A stretch of DNA of 9,833 nucleotides from Acidobacteriaceae bacterium (GTDB taxonomy: Bacteria; Acidobacteriota; Terriglobia; Terriglobales; Acidobacteriaceae). The position numbers and the translations under genes are program-made. Location: NCBI GenBank assembly GCA_027364815.1, contig DAHXOQ010000092.1:1-9833 (forward strand). The letters run 5' to 3'. This document shows positions 1-5,628 of this stretch, piece after piece. Numbering within the stretch: position 1 is the first letter of the stretch; the number at the start of each line of letters is the position of its first letter. The notes beneath the pieces are model-generated. The model did not search any database. It was given only the letters and a program-made list of their open reading frames with translations, and was not told the DNA's origin.

Positions 1-3
1 TTC

Positions 4-12
4 TGGTACAAT
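4..12 (+). promoter_or_regulatory. Extended -10 promoter element for rpmE
   Basis: TG-G-TACAAT is an extended -10 element; the hexamer matches TATAAT at 5 of 6 positions. It would start transcription near base 19, about 20 bases before the rpmE start codon. The -35 region lies outside the window, so only half the promoter can be judged. Confidence 0.4.
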
Positions 13-39
13 TAACTACGAAAGGTTCACCCAAGAGAG

Positions 40-273
40 ATGCCTAAAGAAGCGATTCACCCACACTACGAAGCAGTCCACGTTCACTGTGCCTGCGGAA
101 ACAATTTTGAGACCCGTTCCACGCACAAGGGCGACATCCACGTCGAAATCTGCTCCAATTGCCATCCGTTTTTTACCGGCAAGCAGCGCCTCGTAGATAC
201 CGCCGGACGCGTCGAGCGTTTCCGTCGCAAGTACGCAAAATCCGACGCAGCAACAGCGGCTGCGGCCAAGTAG
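40..273 (+). CDS. rpmE: 50S ribosomal protein L31 (zinc-binding form)
   Basis: Protein of the large ribosomal subunit that sits at the central protuberance and contributes to the contact between subunits. The 77-residue product has the normal length for the family. It carries the four zinc-ligand cysteines of the C+ form: a CxC pair (C17, C19, in CACGNNF) and a CxxC pair (C38, C41, in CSNCHPF). The basic segment around residues 57-65 (RVERFRRKY) is typical, and the tail is a low-complexity Ala/Lys run. The start codon has only a weak purine-rich stretch in front (AAGAGAG at 33-39). The gene looks monocistronic: extended -10 element just upstream and strong terminator 10 bases after the stop. 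The Cys ligands argue against the zinc-free paralogue used during zinc starvation. Confidence 0.97.
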   Translation: MPKEAIHPHYEAVHVHCACGNNFETRSTHKGDIHVEICSNCHPFFTGKQRLVDTAGRVERFRRKYAKSDAATAAAAK

Positions 274-282
274 CTCCACTAT

Positions 283-319
283 CGCAAACGGCCTCCGCTG
301 CGGCGGAGGCTTTTTTGCG
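283..319 (+). terminator. Rho-independent terminator of rpmE
   Basis: A perfect 8-bp GC-rich stem (291-298 with 303-310), loop TGCG, then six T (311-316). Outside the core, CGCAAA (283-288) can pair with TTTGCG (314-319), so the hairpin also works partly on the opposite strand. It separates rpmE from the two-gene cassette that follows. Confidence 0.92.
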
Positions 320-341
320 TTGTATGCGACAATGAAACTGC

Positions 342-752
342 ATGAATGAAGCGTGTTGCAGCGTGTACCACCAAAGGGCCACTCAGTTCTCTGAGGCGAG
401 GAACTTGTGCAAGGATGACCTCAAGACTTTTGCTGCAGCAGTTGCTTTATTGGCGGTACACAGTGCGATCTCTTATAGCGATGCTGTGATCCTAAGGCTT
501 GGTGGAAAGCGTCCGAAAAGCGAGAACCATCGCGATGCAATCACTGAATTGAAACGGGCCTGTACACATAAGAAAATTGACTACCGACTAGGAATCAGGC
601 AATTTGAAAAACTTCTCGGTGCTAAGTCGGATATTTCTTATGGTTCCGATGTAATTACCGATGAAAAGGTCGTCGCACTCTGCACTGCGGCTGAGAGATT
701 CGAAGCTTGGTCGGAAAAGACAATTAAAGCCTTGAACGTGAGGGAAAGGTGA
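342..752 (+). CDS. HEPN-like helical protein, possible RNase or toxin
   Basis: Predicted 136-residue, all-helical soluble protein. Seen: a helix with AVHSAISYSDAV (residues 38-49), then GGKRPKSENH, an R57-x5-H63 arrangement compatible with the Rx4-6H signature of HEPN nucleases, then a short helix, a K-x4-Y loop (K95, Y100) and a last helix with AERFEAW (117-123). This order (helix, R..H, K..Y, A-RF--W) resembles small stand-alone bacterial HEPN proteins as I remember them; no search was possible. HEPN proteins in toxin-antitoxin and defence loci usually cleave RNA. The start has no Shine-Dalgarno; a weak extended -10 (TGCGACAAT, 325-333) would make the mRNA nearly leaderless. An alternative is a TTG at 405, but residues 9-25 look like part of the fold. 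The second gene of the cassette follows 5 bases later. Codon usage is more AT-rich than in rpmE or dus, suggesting transfer. Function is inferred. Confidence 0.75.
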   Translation: MNEACCSVYHQRATQFSEARNLCKDDLKTFAAAVALLAVHSAISYSDAVILRLGGKRPKSENHRDAITELKRACTHKKIDYRLGIRQFEKLLGAKSDISYGSDVITDEKVVALCTAAERFEAWSEKTIKALNVRER

Positions 753-757
753 GAAGT

Positions 758-1315
758 ATGGCTATCCAGGAAGCTAAATTGAAGGTCACACCTCGTCAAC
801 GGGAAGGTCGTGCAATAAACGCTGTGGCAGAATTGCTCCGTGCAAAGCTCTCAGTACCAAACATTTATCTTGAACCTCCAAAAAGACTGATTTCAGCCGA
901 CATCTTAGCTGTGGATCGTGCTGGCGCTGGTGACTTGCATGCAGTTGAAATTGAATTATGGGCAAAGGTGCCTGAATTTTCGCTTATTGCAAAGAAGATT
1001 CTGACACAATCAGTTGAATCCCGCTTGCCAACCATTCATCGACAAATAATGTCAATGCCTGCGCATTTTCGCTATATTGCGATTCCCAATGAAATTCATC
1101 ACATTGTTTTAAAGGAACTATCAAAGCTGGGTTTCTTTTCAGATGATGGCATCGGGAAAATTGGCATCATCACGATTCATGAAAATGGTGATGCACTGCC
1201 ATTAGCGAATATCGTAATCCCCGCAGAAAGATTTCGTGTCGATTCTGCCAAATTGAAGCTCATCGAAACCAAGCTCCTCGACAAAAGCCGTCCTGACATT
1301 GAAGTTCGAATCTGA
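758..1315 (+). CDS. Unknown protein, possible PD-(D/E)xK-fold partner of the HEPN-like gene
   Basis: 185 residues, not recognised as a named family. Seen: an N-terminal basic helix (RQREGRAINAVAELLRAK, residues 13-30), then a strand with SADILAVD (46-53), a glycine turn, and a strand with HAVEIEL (61-67). After that come a helical stretch and a strand with FRYIAIP (104-110). A D48...E64-x-E66 pattern across two strands is what a restriction-endonuclease-like fold would give, but the usual lysine of ExK is Glu. Start choice: ATG 758 has AAAGG (745-749) 8 bases upstream. A GTG at 749 would overlap the HEPN stop by four bases but has poorer spacing. Tight spacing implies one mRNA with the HEPN-like gene. 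The AT-rich codon use is shared with that gene; a hand count gives 27 G/C in bases 1021-1080 against 48 in 2041-2100 inside dus. It could be an antitoxin, a nuclease subunit or a nucleic-acid-binding protein; sequence alone does not decide. Confidence 0.72.
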   Translation: MAIQEAKLKVTPRQREGRAINAVAELLRAKLSVPNIYLEPPKRLISADILAVDRAGAGDLHAVEIELWAKVPEFSLIAKKILTQSVESRLPTIHRQIMSMPAHFRYIAIPNEIHHIVLKELSKLGFFSDDGIGKIGIITIHENGDALPLANIVIPAERFRVDSAKLKLIETKLLDKSRPDIEVRI

Positions 1316-1329
1316 GACTTCGCAACTTC

Positions 1330-1364
1330 CCCTGAACCCTGATTTCTGACATCTGACACCTGAT
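1330..1364 (+). repeat. Five tandem 7-base units (NNCTGAN) abutting the dus start
   Basis: CTGA recurs at 1332, 1339, 1346, 1353 and 1360, an exact 7-base period, and the last unit ends on the base before ATG. Flanking bases within each unit are degenerate (mostly C/T/A). The repeat fills the position where a Shine-Dalgarno would be, and none is visible. A related pair of 7-mers lies before the RidA-like gene. Confidence 0.8.
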
Positions 1365-2606
1365 ATGGCTGGCAAAGGATTCACGGTCAACAAGAACTGG
1401 GACAACCCAGTGGAGTACCCAATGCCTGAGGGCGTCCGGGTACCTGCCGAACTGCGCATCGGCAATGGCCCGAATCCCATCCTTGTCACTCCGGCCACCG
1501 TTCTTGCGCCCATGGCCGGCGTCACCGACACTGGCTTCCGCCGCTTCATTCGCCACGCCAGCACCTTCACTGCGGAAGCAGCCGTCGCCTCCGACGAGCA
1601 AGCCGTTGCAGAAGTAGACGCCACCATCACCAACCAGCAGTCCGGCTGCGGCCTCCTGATGACCGAGTTCACCTCCGCCGACGGCCTCTCCCGCATGAGG
1701 GAGTCCAAGCGCAAGCGCTATCTGACCTTCTACGACGACGAGCACCCCATCGGCGCGCAGCTTTTCGGATCGAACGCCGAGACGCTGGCCGACGCCGCCC
1801 GCATCGTTGAAGGAACCGGCTTTGATACCGTGGACCTGAACCTCGGCTGCCCTGCCAAGCGCGTCGTCGGCTGCAATGGCGGCTCAGGTCTGCTGCGCGA
1901 CCTGCCTAAAATTGCGGAAATCTTCCGCACCGTCCGCAAAGCCGTCACAATTCCTTTCACCGTCAAATTCCGCCTCGGCTGGAATGACAGCCAGATCATC
2001 TGCGTCGAGCTTGCCCGCATCGCCGAGAGCGAAGGCCTCAACGCCCTCGCGCTCCACGCCCGCACCCGCGAGCAGGGCTACTCCGGCCAGGCGCGCTGGG
2101 AGTGGATCGCCGCCGTCAAGGATGCCGTAAAAATTCCGGTCATCGGCAACGGAGACATTCGCACCCCCGAGGATGCCGCCGCCATGGTCGCGCGCACCCA
2201 TTGCGACGCAGTGATGATCGGGCGCGCTGCCCCGGCCAACCCGTGGATCTTCCGCCAGATCGCCCAATACACCGCTACGGGCCGCTATGAACTGCCCACC
2301 GCGCAGGATCGCTACCACCTCATCCGCGCTTATTTCAAAATGCTTCTCGATGACGCCGCCGCCAGCCAATCTCTCCCGCGCGACGCTCGCCACGGCGAGA
2401 CTGCCGGCAAAATGAAGCAATTCGCCACCTGGTTCACCCACGGAGTACCGGGCGGAGCCAAACTGCGCGCAGCAATTTACCAGGCCAGGAAAGGCGCAGA
2501 AGTTTTGGAGCAAGTTGACCACTTCTTTCAGGCCCAGCTCACCAACCCCAGCGACGAGCCAATCGAAGAACTCACCTTCCCTGAAGACACTTTAGTCTGT
2601 GACTGA
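1365..2606 (+). CDS. dus: tRNA-dihydrouridine synthase (Dus family)
   Basis: FMN enzyme that reduces uridine to dihydrouridine in tRNA D-loops, using NAD(P)H, in the cytoplasm. Seen in a 413-residue product: LAPMAGVTD at 47-55 (FMN site), TEFTSADGL at 100-108, DLNLGCPAKRV at 157-167 with C162 in the position of the catalytic cysteine, TVKFRLGW at 199-206 (K201 near FMN), LHARTREQGYSG at 230-241, GNGDI at 261-265 and GRAAPANPW at 287-295 (phosphate-binding region), then a C-terminal helical domain. The core order fits the DusB-like class. The protein is longer than the usual 310-350 residues, because of about 45 residues before the barrel and an insertion of about 25 residues (roughly 64-90) after the first FMN motif. 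The start is the first ATG after the 7-base repeat and lacks a visible Shine-Dalgarno; a later start would shorten the extension. It follows the cassette by 49 bases and may be co-transcribed with it. Confidence 0.95.
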   Translation: MAGKGFTVNKNWDNPVEYPMPEGVRVPAELRIGNGPNPILVTPATVLAPMAGVTDTGFRRFIRHASTFTAEAAVASDEQAVAEVDATITNQQSGCGLLMTEFTSADGLSRMRESKRKRYLTFYDDEHPIGAQLFGSNAETLADAARIVEGTGFDTVDLNLGCPAKRVVGCNGGSGLLRDLPKIAEIFRTVRKAVTIPFTVKFRLGWNDSQIICVELARIAESEGLNALALHARTREQGYSGQARWEWIAAVKDAVKIPVIGNGDIRTPEDAAAMVARTHCDAVMIGRAAPANPWIFRQIAQYTATGRYELPTAQDRYHLIRAYFKMLLDDAAASQSLPRDARHGETAGKMKQFATWFTHGVPGGAKLRAAIYQARKGAEVLEQVDHFFQAQLTNPSDEPIEELTFPEDTLVCD

Positions 2607-2737
2607 TTTGCAATCTGAGATCTTGAAAAAAAGTTGCCGCCGCCTGATGGCCGCCACAACTTGAGTACTTTGGTTTCGAGATGCGGCAAGTCTGATGCTG
2701 CTAACACTCCTTATCGATTTGCTTTTTTATGGCTTTT

Positions 2738-2840
2738 AAACTTCCCACATTGCTGTTTTTTTGCTTCAAAACTTTAGATATTGAAACTTCTGAATTTCTC
2801 AATCACTTATGAAACTTCACTCATAAAATACACAAACTTG
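2738..2840 (+). repeat. Five AAACTT direct repeats upstream of gdhA
   Basis: AAACTT occurs at 2738, 2769, 2784, 2812 and 2834, spaced 31, 15, 28 and 22 bases. Three copies are AAACTTC, and the copies at 2784 and 2812 share GAAACTTC. All are on the same strand within 103 bases, directly before the CRP-like palindrome. This looks like an array of protein-binding boxes; part of the effect could come from local AT-richness. Confidence 0.55.
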
Positions 2841-2856
2841 CGTGACTTGAATCACA
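2841..2856 (+). promoter_or_regulatory. CRP/FNR-superfamily-like operator upstream of gdhA
   Basis: CGTGA-CTTGAA-TCACA matches TGTGA-N6-TCACA at 9 of 10 positions. Its centre (2848.5) is about 30 bases upstream of the possible -10 TTGAAT (2878-2883). This is the spacing of a class II activator site, centred near -41.5. The site upstream of gap has the same geometry. The identity of the regulator is inferred. Confidence 0.5.
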
Positions 2857-2951
2857 GTATGTTTGGCTCAACAGGCGTTGAATCCTTGTGGCTCTTTCCT
2901 TGAAAAACTATCTGGTTCGTATCGCAAGGAGAACGAGCCCGGAGGAATTAC

Positions 2952-4346
2952 ATGAGCGCAGTATTAAGTCCTCCACACCAGGGTGTGGCGGAGTATGTCG
3001 ATCAAGTCATGCAAATCGTCAAAGCCAAAAATCCTGCCGAGCCTGAATTTCACCAGGCGGTTTTCGAGGTGCTTGACTGCCTCAAGCCAGCGCTTGAGCG
3101 TCATCCGGAATTTCAAAAAGAAAAGATCCTGGAGCGTATCACTGAACCGGAGCGTGTTCTCATGTTCCGCGTCCCCTGGTTCGATGACAAAGGCAGCCCG
3201 CAGGTCAATCGCGGCTTCCGTATCGAGATGAACAGCGCGATTGGCCCCTACAAGGGCGGACTTCGCCTGCATCCTTCAGTCAACCTCGGCATCCTGAAGT
3301 TCCTTGCCTTTGAGCAGGTCTTCAAGAACTCACTCACCACGCTGCCCATGGGCGGCGGCAAGGGCGGATCGGACTTTGACCCCAAGGGCAAGAGCGACAA
3401 CGAGGTCATGCGTTTCTGCCAGAGCTTCATGAGCGAGTTGCAGCGCCACATCGGCCCTGACACGGACATCCCCGCCGGCGATATCGGCGTGGGCGGCCGC
3501 GAGATTGGTTATCTCTTTGGCCAGTACAAGCGCCTGCGCAATGAATTCAGCGGCGTGCTCACCGGTAAAGCAATGGATATGGGCGGTTCGTTGATTCGGC
3601 CCGAGGCCACCGGCTACGGCTCCGTCTACTTTGCCGTTGAAATGCTCAAGACACGCGGCGACACCCTTGAAGGCAAAGAGTGCATCATCTCCGGCAGCGG
3701 CAACGTCAGCCAGTACACGGTCGAGAAACTTCTCGACTTCGGCGCCAAGCCCGTTACCCTCTCTGATTCCGACGGCTTCATTTACGATCCCGACGGCATC
3801 GACCGCGAGAAACTCGCCTGGGTGATGGACCTCAAGAACAACCGCCGCGGCCGCATCAAGGAGTACGCCGTTAAGTTCAAGAAGGCGATGTTCACGCCGG
3901 TCGACAAGAATCTCGACTACAACCCGCTCTGGAGTGTTCCTGCTTTCTGCGCATTCCCGAGCGCAACGCAGAACGAAATCAATGCCAAGGACGCAGCCAA
4001 CATGTTGAAGCACGGCGTCAAGCTGGTGAGCGAAGGCGCCAACATGCCCAGCTCATTGGAAGCGATCAAGCAGTTCGTCGATGCGAAGATCATGTACGGA
4101 CCAGCCAAGGCCGCCAATGCCGGCGGCGTTGCCACCTCCGGCCTTGAGATGAGCCAGAACTCCATGCGGCTTACCTGGTCGCGTGAAGAGGTCGATGAGC
4201 GTTTGCACAACATCATCATCGCCATCCACAAAAACTGCTATGAGACAGCGGCGGAATACGGCCAGCCGGGCAACCTGGTCCTGGGCGCCAACATCGCCGG
4301 CTTCCTCAAGGTAGCCAACGCCATGCTCGAACAGGGACTGGTCTAG
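2952..4346 (+). CDS. gdhA: Glutamate dehydrogenase, hexameric GdhA type, probably NADP-dependent
   Basis: Catalyses reversible reductive amination of 2-oxoglutarate with ammonium to glutamate, linking the TCA cycle to nitrogen assimilation. The 464-residue product is close to the 445-450 of typical GdhA, with a slightly longer N-terminus. Seen: RIEMNSAIGPYKGGLR (90-105, substrate lysine K101), LPMGGGKGGSDFDPKG (131-146, catalytic-region lysine K137), PAGDIGVGGREIG (174-186, catalytic aspartate D177), and the dinucleotide loop ISGSGNVSQY (246-255) followed by SDSDG (271-275). No acidic residue is apparent in the place that would force NAD preference, so NADP is favoured but not proven. The start is set by GGAGG six bases upstream. 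Upstream lie a CRP-like palindrome and repeated AAACTT boxes. It appears monocistronic, with a strong terminator 20 bases after the stop. Confidence 0.97.
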   Translation: MSAVLSPPHQGVAEYVDQVMQIVKAKNPAEPEFHQAVFEVLDCLKPALERHPEFQKEKILERITEPERVLMFRVPWFDDKGSPQVNRGFRIEMNSAIGPYKGGLRLHPSVNLGILKFLAFEQVFKNSLTTLPMGGGKGGSDFDPKGKSDNEVMRFCQSFMSELQRHIGPDTDIPAGDIGVGGREIGYLFGQYKRLRNEFSGVLTGKAMDMGGSLIRPEATGYGSVYFAVEMLKTRGDTLEGKECIISGSGNVSQYTVEKLLDFGAKPVTLSDSDGFIYDPDGIDREKLAWVMDLKNNRRGRIKEYAVKFKKAMFTPVDKNLDYNPLWSVPAFCAFPSATQNEINAKDAANMLKHGVKLVSEGANMPSSLEAIKQFVDAKIMYGPAKAANAGGVATSGLEMSQNSMRLTWSREEVDERLHNIIIAIHKNCYETAAEYGQPGNLVLGANIAGFLKVANAMLEQGLV

Positions 4347-4366
4347 TCCACGATCGAGACGCACCA

Positions 4367-4402
4367 AAAAGCGCGGGAAGGAAAATTCCTTCCCGCGCTT
4401 TT
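4367..4402. terminator. Bidirectional terminator between gdhA and the DinB-fold gene
   Basis: Long inverted repeat: AAAAGCGCGGGAAGGAA (4367-4383) pairs with its exact complement (4386-4402). The A-run on the left and T-run on the right give a U-tract on both strands. It can end gdhA from the left and the convergent minus-strand gene (stop at 4436) from the right. Confidence 0.92.
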
Positions 4403-4435
4403 GTTTAGAAAATAAATTTAGAATTACTGCCCACT

Positions 4436-4954
4436 TTAGTGGCGCAATCCACGTAGTACCTTCACCGTCGCTATCAGCTGCCCGATGTGTCTCTGTGTAT
4501 GTTCGGCCACATGAATCATCGCCCCACCCACCGTTGTAGGCAACTGCTTGCGCCCCACTCCACGCGGTGCATCTAAATCTCCCGCGGCCAGCGCTCGCAC
4601 CCGCACTTTTGCCTGCTCCAAACTTGCTTCAACTTCGGCGAGTAATTCAGACAAACTCGCATCCCTGCTCTGCTCACTCTTCAACGCCGCCAAATGCGCC
4701 TCACTTAATGCGTGCCCCTCCGCATAGCAGAGAATCCTGTCCACCGACCGCGCAATATGTTTGAGCTGAAACGACACTGAGGGCAAATCAAAGGGCCGGA
4801 CAAAAATCTCCTCGGCGTGCAAGCTCTCGCACCAGCGCGCGATCTCCTCCTGCGCCAACTCCAGTGCATGAATCACCGCACGGCTTGCAACAGGAACGTC
4901 TGTATGCGTGCCGCGCATCCAGGGCTCGGGCGAAGTTAATGGTCTCAATGTCAT
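4436..4954 (-). CDS. DinB/YfiT-like four-helix protein, putative metal-binding
   Basis: 172 residues, all helical. DinB-like proteins form a four-helix bundle with a metal held by three histidines; some are thiol-dependent transferases or hydrolases, and many are uncharacterised. The three ligands are visible: H66 in QLKHIARSVDRIL, and the HxxxH pair H152/H156 in HVAEHTQRHIGQL near the C-terminus. The spacing and the RHIGQ ending are typical. Start at 4954 is supported by GAGGG (minus strand, 4968-4964) nine bases upstream; an ATG at residue 13 is a weaker alternative. It stands 90 bases downstream of the membrane-protein gene on the same strand and converges on gdhA through the shared terminator. 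GC-rich codon use matches the core genes. The substrate cannot be predicted. Confidence 0.88.
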   Translation of the reverse strand: MTLRPLTSPEPWMRGTHTDVPVASRAVIHALELAQEEIARWCESLHAEEIFVRPFDLPSVSFQLKHIARSVDRILCYAEGHALSEAHLAALKSEQSRDASLSELLAEVEASLEQAKVRVRALAAGDLDAPRGVGRKQLPTTVGGAMIHVAEHTQRHIGQLIATVKVLRGLRH

Positions 4955-5044
4955 TCAAACCAACCCTCAATTTGGGTGACTCGTCGTTACTTCGTCTTTT
5001 AGGTATTGCCGCTTGATACATAGACGTAAATTTTGTCAGCTCTT

Positions 5045-5617
5045 TTATTCGATCGGAACGTATTCTACAAGATGTTGAAAGAGCTTTTTACAGTCTTCAC
5101 CAGCAATAGTGAGCGCTTCACGAACTTTTATTTCTGCTAATCTCTTTTCATCATTATTCGAAGCATCATAAAATTGCAAAATAGACACATCAAGTTTTTG
5201 GAGAGAAATTCCTAATTTAATCGCTGGCGGTGATGTCTTTGGTGTACGTTGCATCAAATACGATGTCACGTCAGGCCAATTTATGGGATATATTGGCTGA
5301 CATGTTTTTGCTCCAAACTTACCTTCAACGATTGTTTCCAAAATAGTGTTCAAATTTAACTGAACCATCATGAAACAGTCATATGCTACGTGAAAGTTTC
5401 GCATTGCAATGATGTCTCGTTCACGCTTCATCATTGTTATTTGTTCAACACTCATTTTTGCAAGCGTATGAGTATCAAAGGCATACACCGCAAGAACAAA
5501 TAGTGTGACAAGCGTGAGGCACAGCAATGCGATATTTGTGATGGCTTGAACCCAATCAGCTTGATGAATACCTGTGGTCCAAAACCATTCAATTGAATGG
5601 GTAATCATCTGCCACAT
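5045..5617 (-). CDS. Unknown single-pass membrane protein, AT-rich
   Basis: 190 residues from the ATG at 5617; no family recognised. Seen: a short Trp-rich N-terminus, one strongly hydrophobic segment (about residues 23-47, ITNIALLCLTLVTLFVLAVY), then a charged helix with MMKRERD (62-68) and a mostly helical soluble domain to the end. Lys/Arg after the membrane segment suggests N-outside, C-inside topology. AGGA (5630-5627 on the minus strand), lying on the stop codon of the preceding gene, is nine bases before ATG 5617 and suggests translational coupling. A TTG at 5626 is in frame but too close to that AGGA. Base composition is far lower in GC than the flanking genes (22 G/C in bases 5101-5160 by hand count), which points to acquisition from elsewhere. 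Membrane-tethered accessory proteins of this architecture are often defence- or phage-linked, but nothing here proves it. Confidence 0.75.
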   Translation of the reverse strand: MWQMITHSIEWFWTTGIHQADWVQAITNIALLCLTLVTLFVLAVYAFDTHTLAKMSVEQITMMKRERDIIAMRNFHVAYDCFMMVQLNLNTILETIVEGKFGAKTCQPIYPINWPDVTSYLMQRTPKTSPPAIKLGISLQKLDVSILQFYDASNNDEKRLAEIKVREALTIAGEDCKKLFQHLVEYVPIE

Positions 5618-5628
5618 AAGAGCCAATC

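Larger units (their letters stand above)
2607..2951 (+). other. AT-rich regulatory region upstream of gdhA
   Basis: 345 bases without a convincing gene. After dus there is only a weak interrupted hairpin (AAGTTG 2631-2636 with CAACTT 2657-2662) and no T-tract, so termination of dus is unclear. From about 2700 the sequence is AT-rich and holds AAACTT repeats, a TTATGA-N8-TCATAA inverted repeat (2807-2826), and a CGTGA-N6-TCACA palindrome (2841-2856). A possible -10 (TTGAAT, 2878-2883) would start transcription near 2890. A strong Shine-Dalgarno, GGAGG (2941-2945), precedes the gdhA ATG by 6 bases. Confidence 0.7.

Noticed and set aside
1884..2522. 212-residue minus-strand ORF opposite dus
   Set aside because: Antisense shadow of a well-supported gene, with no ribosome site and no recognisable motif.
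2631..2662. Terminator after dus
   Set aside because: The hairpin AAGTTG/CAACTT has a long interrupted interior and no T-tract follows, so it is only mentioned as weak.
2729..2812. 27-residue ORF with a hydrophobic middle upstream of gdhA
   Set aside because: No ribosome binding site precedes it; it lies in AT-rich regulatory DNA and its sequence is explained by the AAACTT boxes and T-runs.
2889..2905. Sigma-54-like element (TGGCTC ... TTGA) before gdhA
   Set aside because: Tempting for a nitrogen gene and at a plausible distance, but the nearly invariant GC of the -12 box is GA here.
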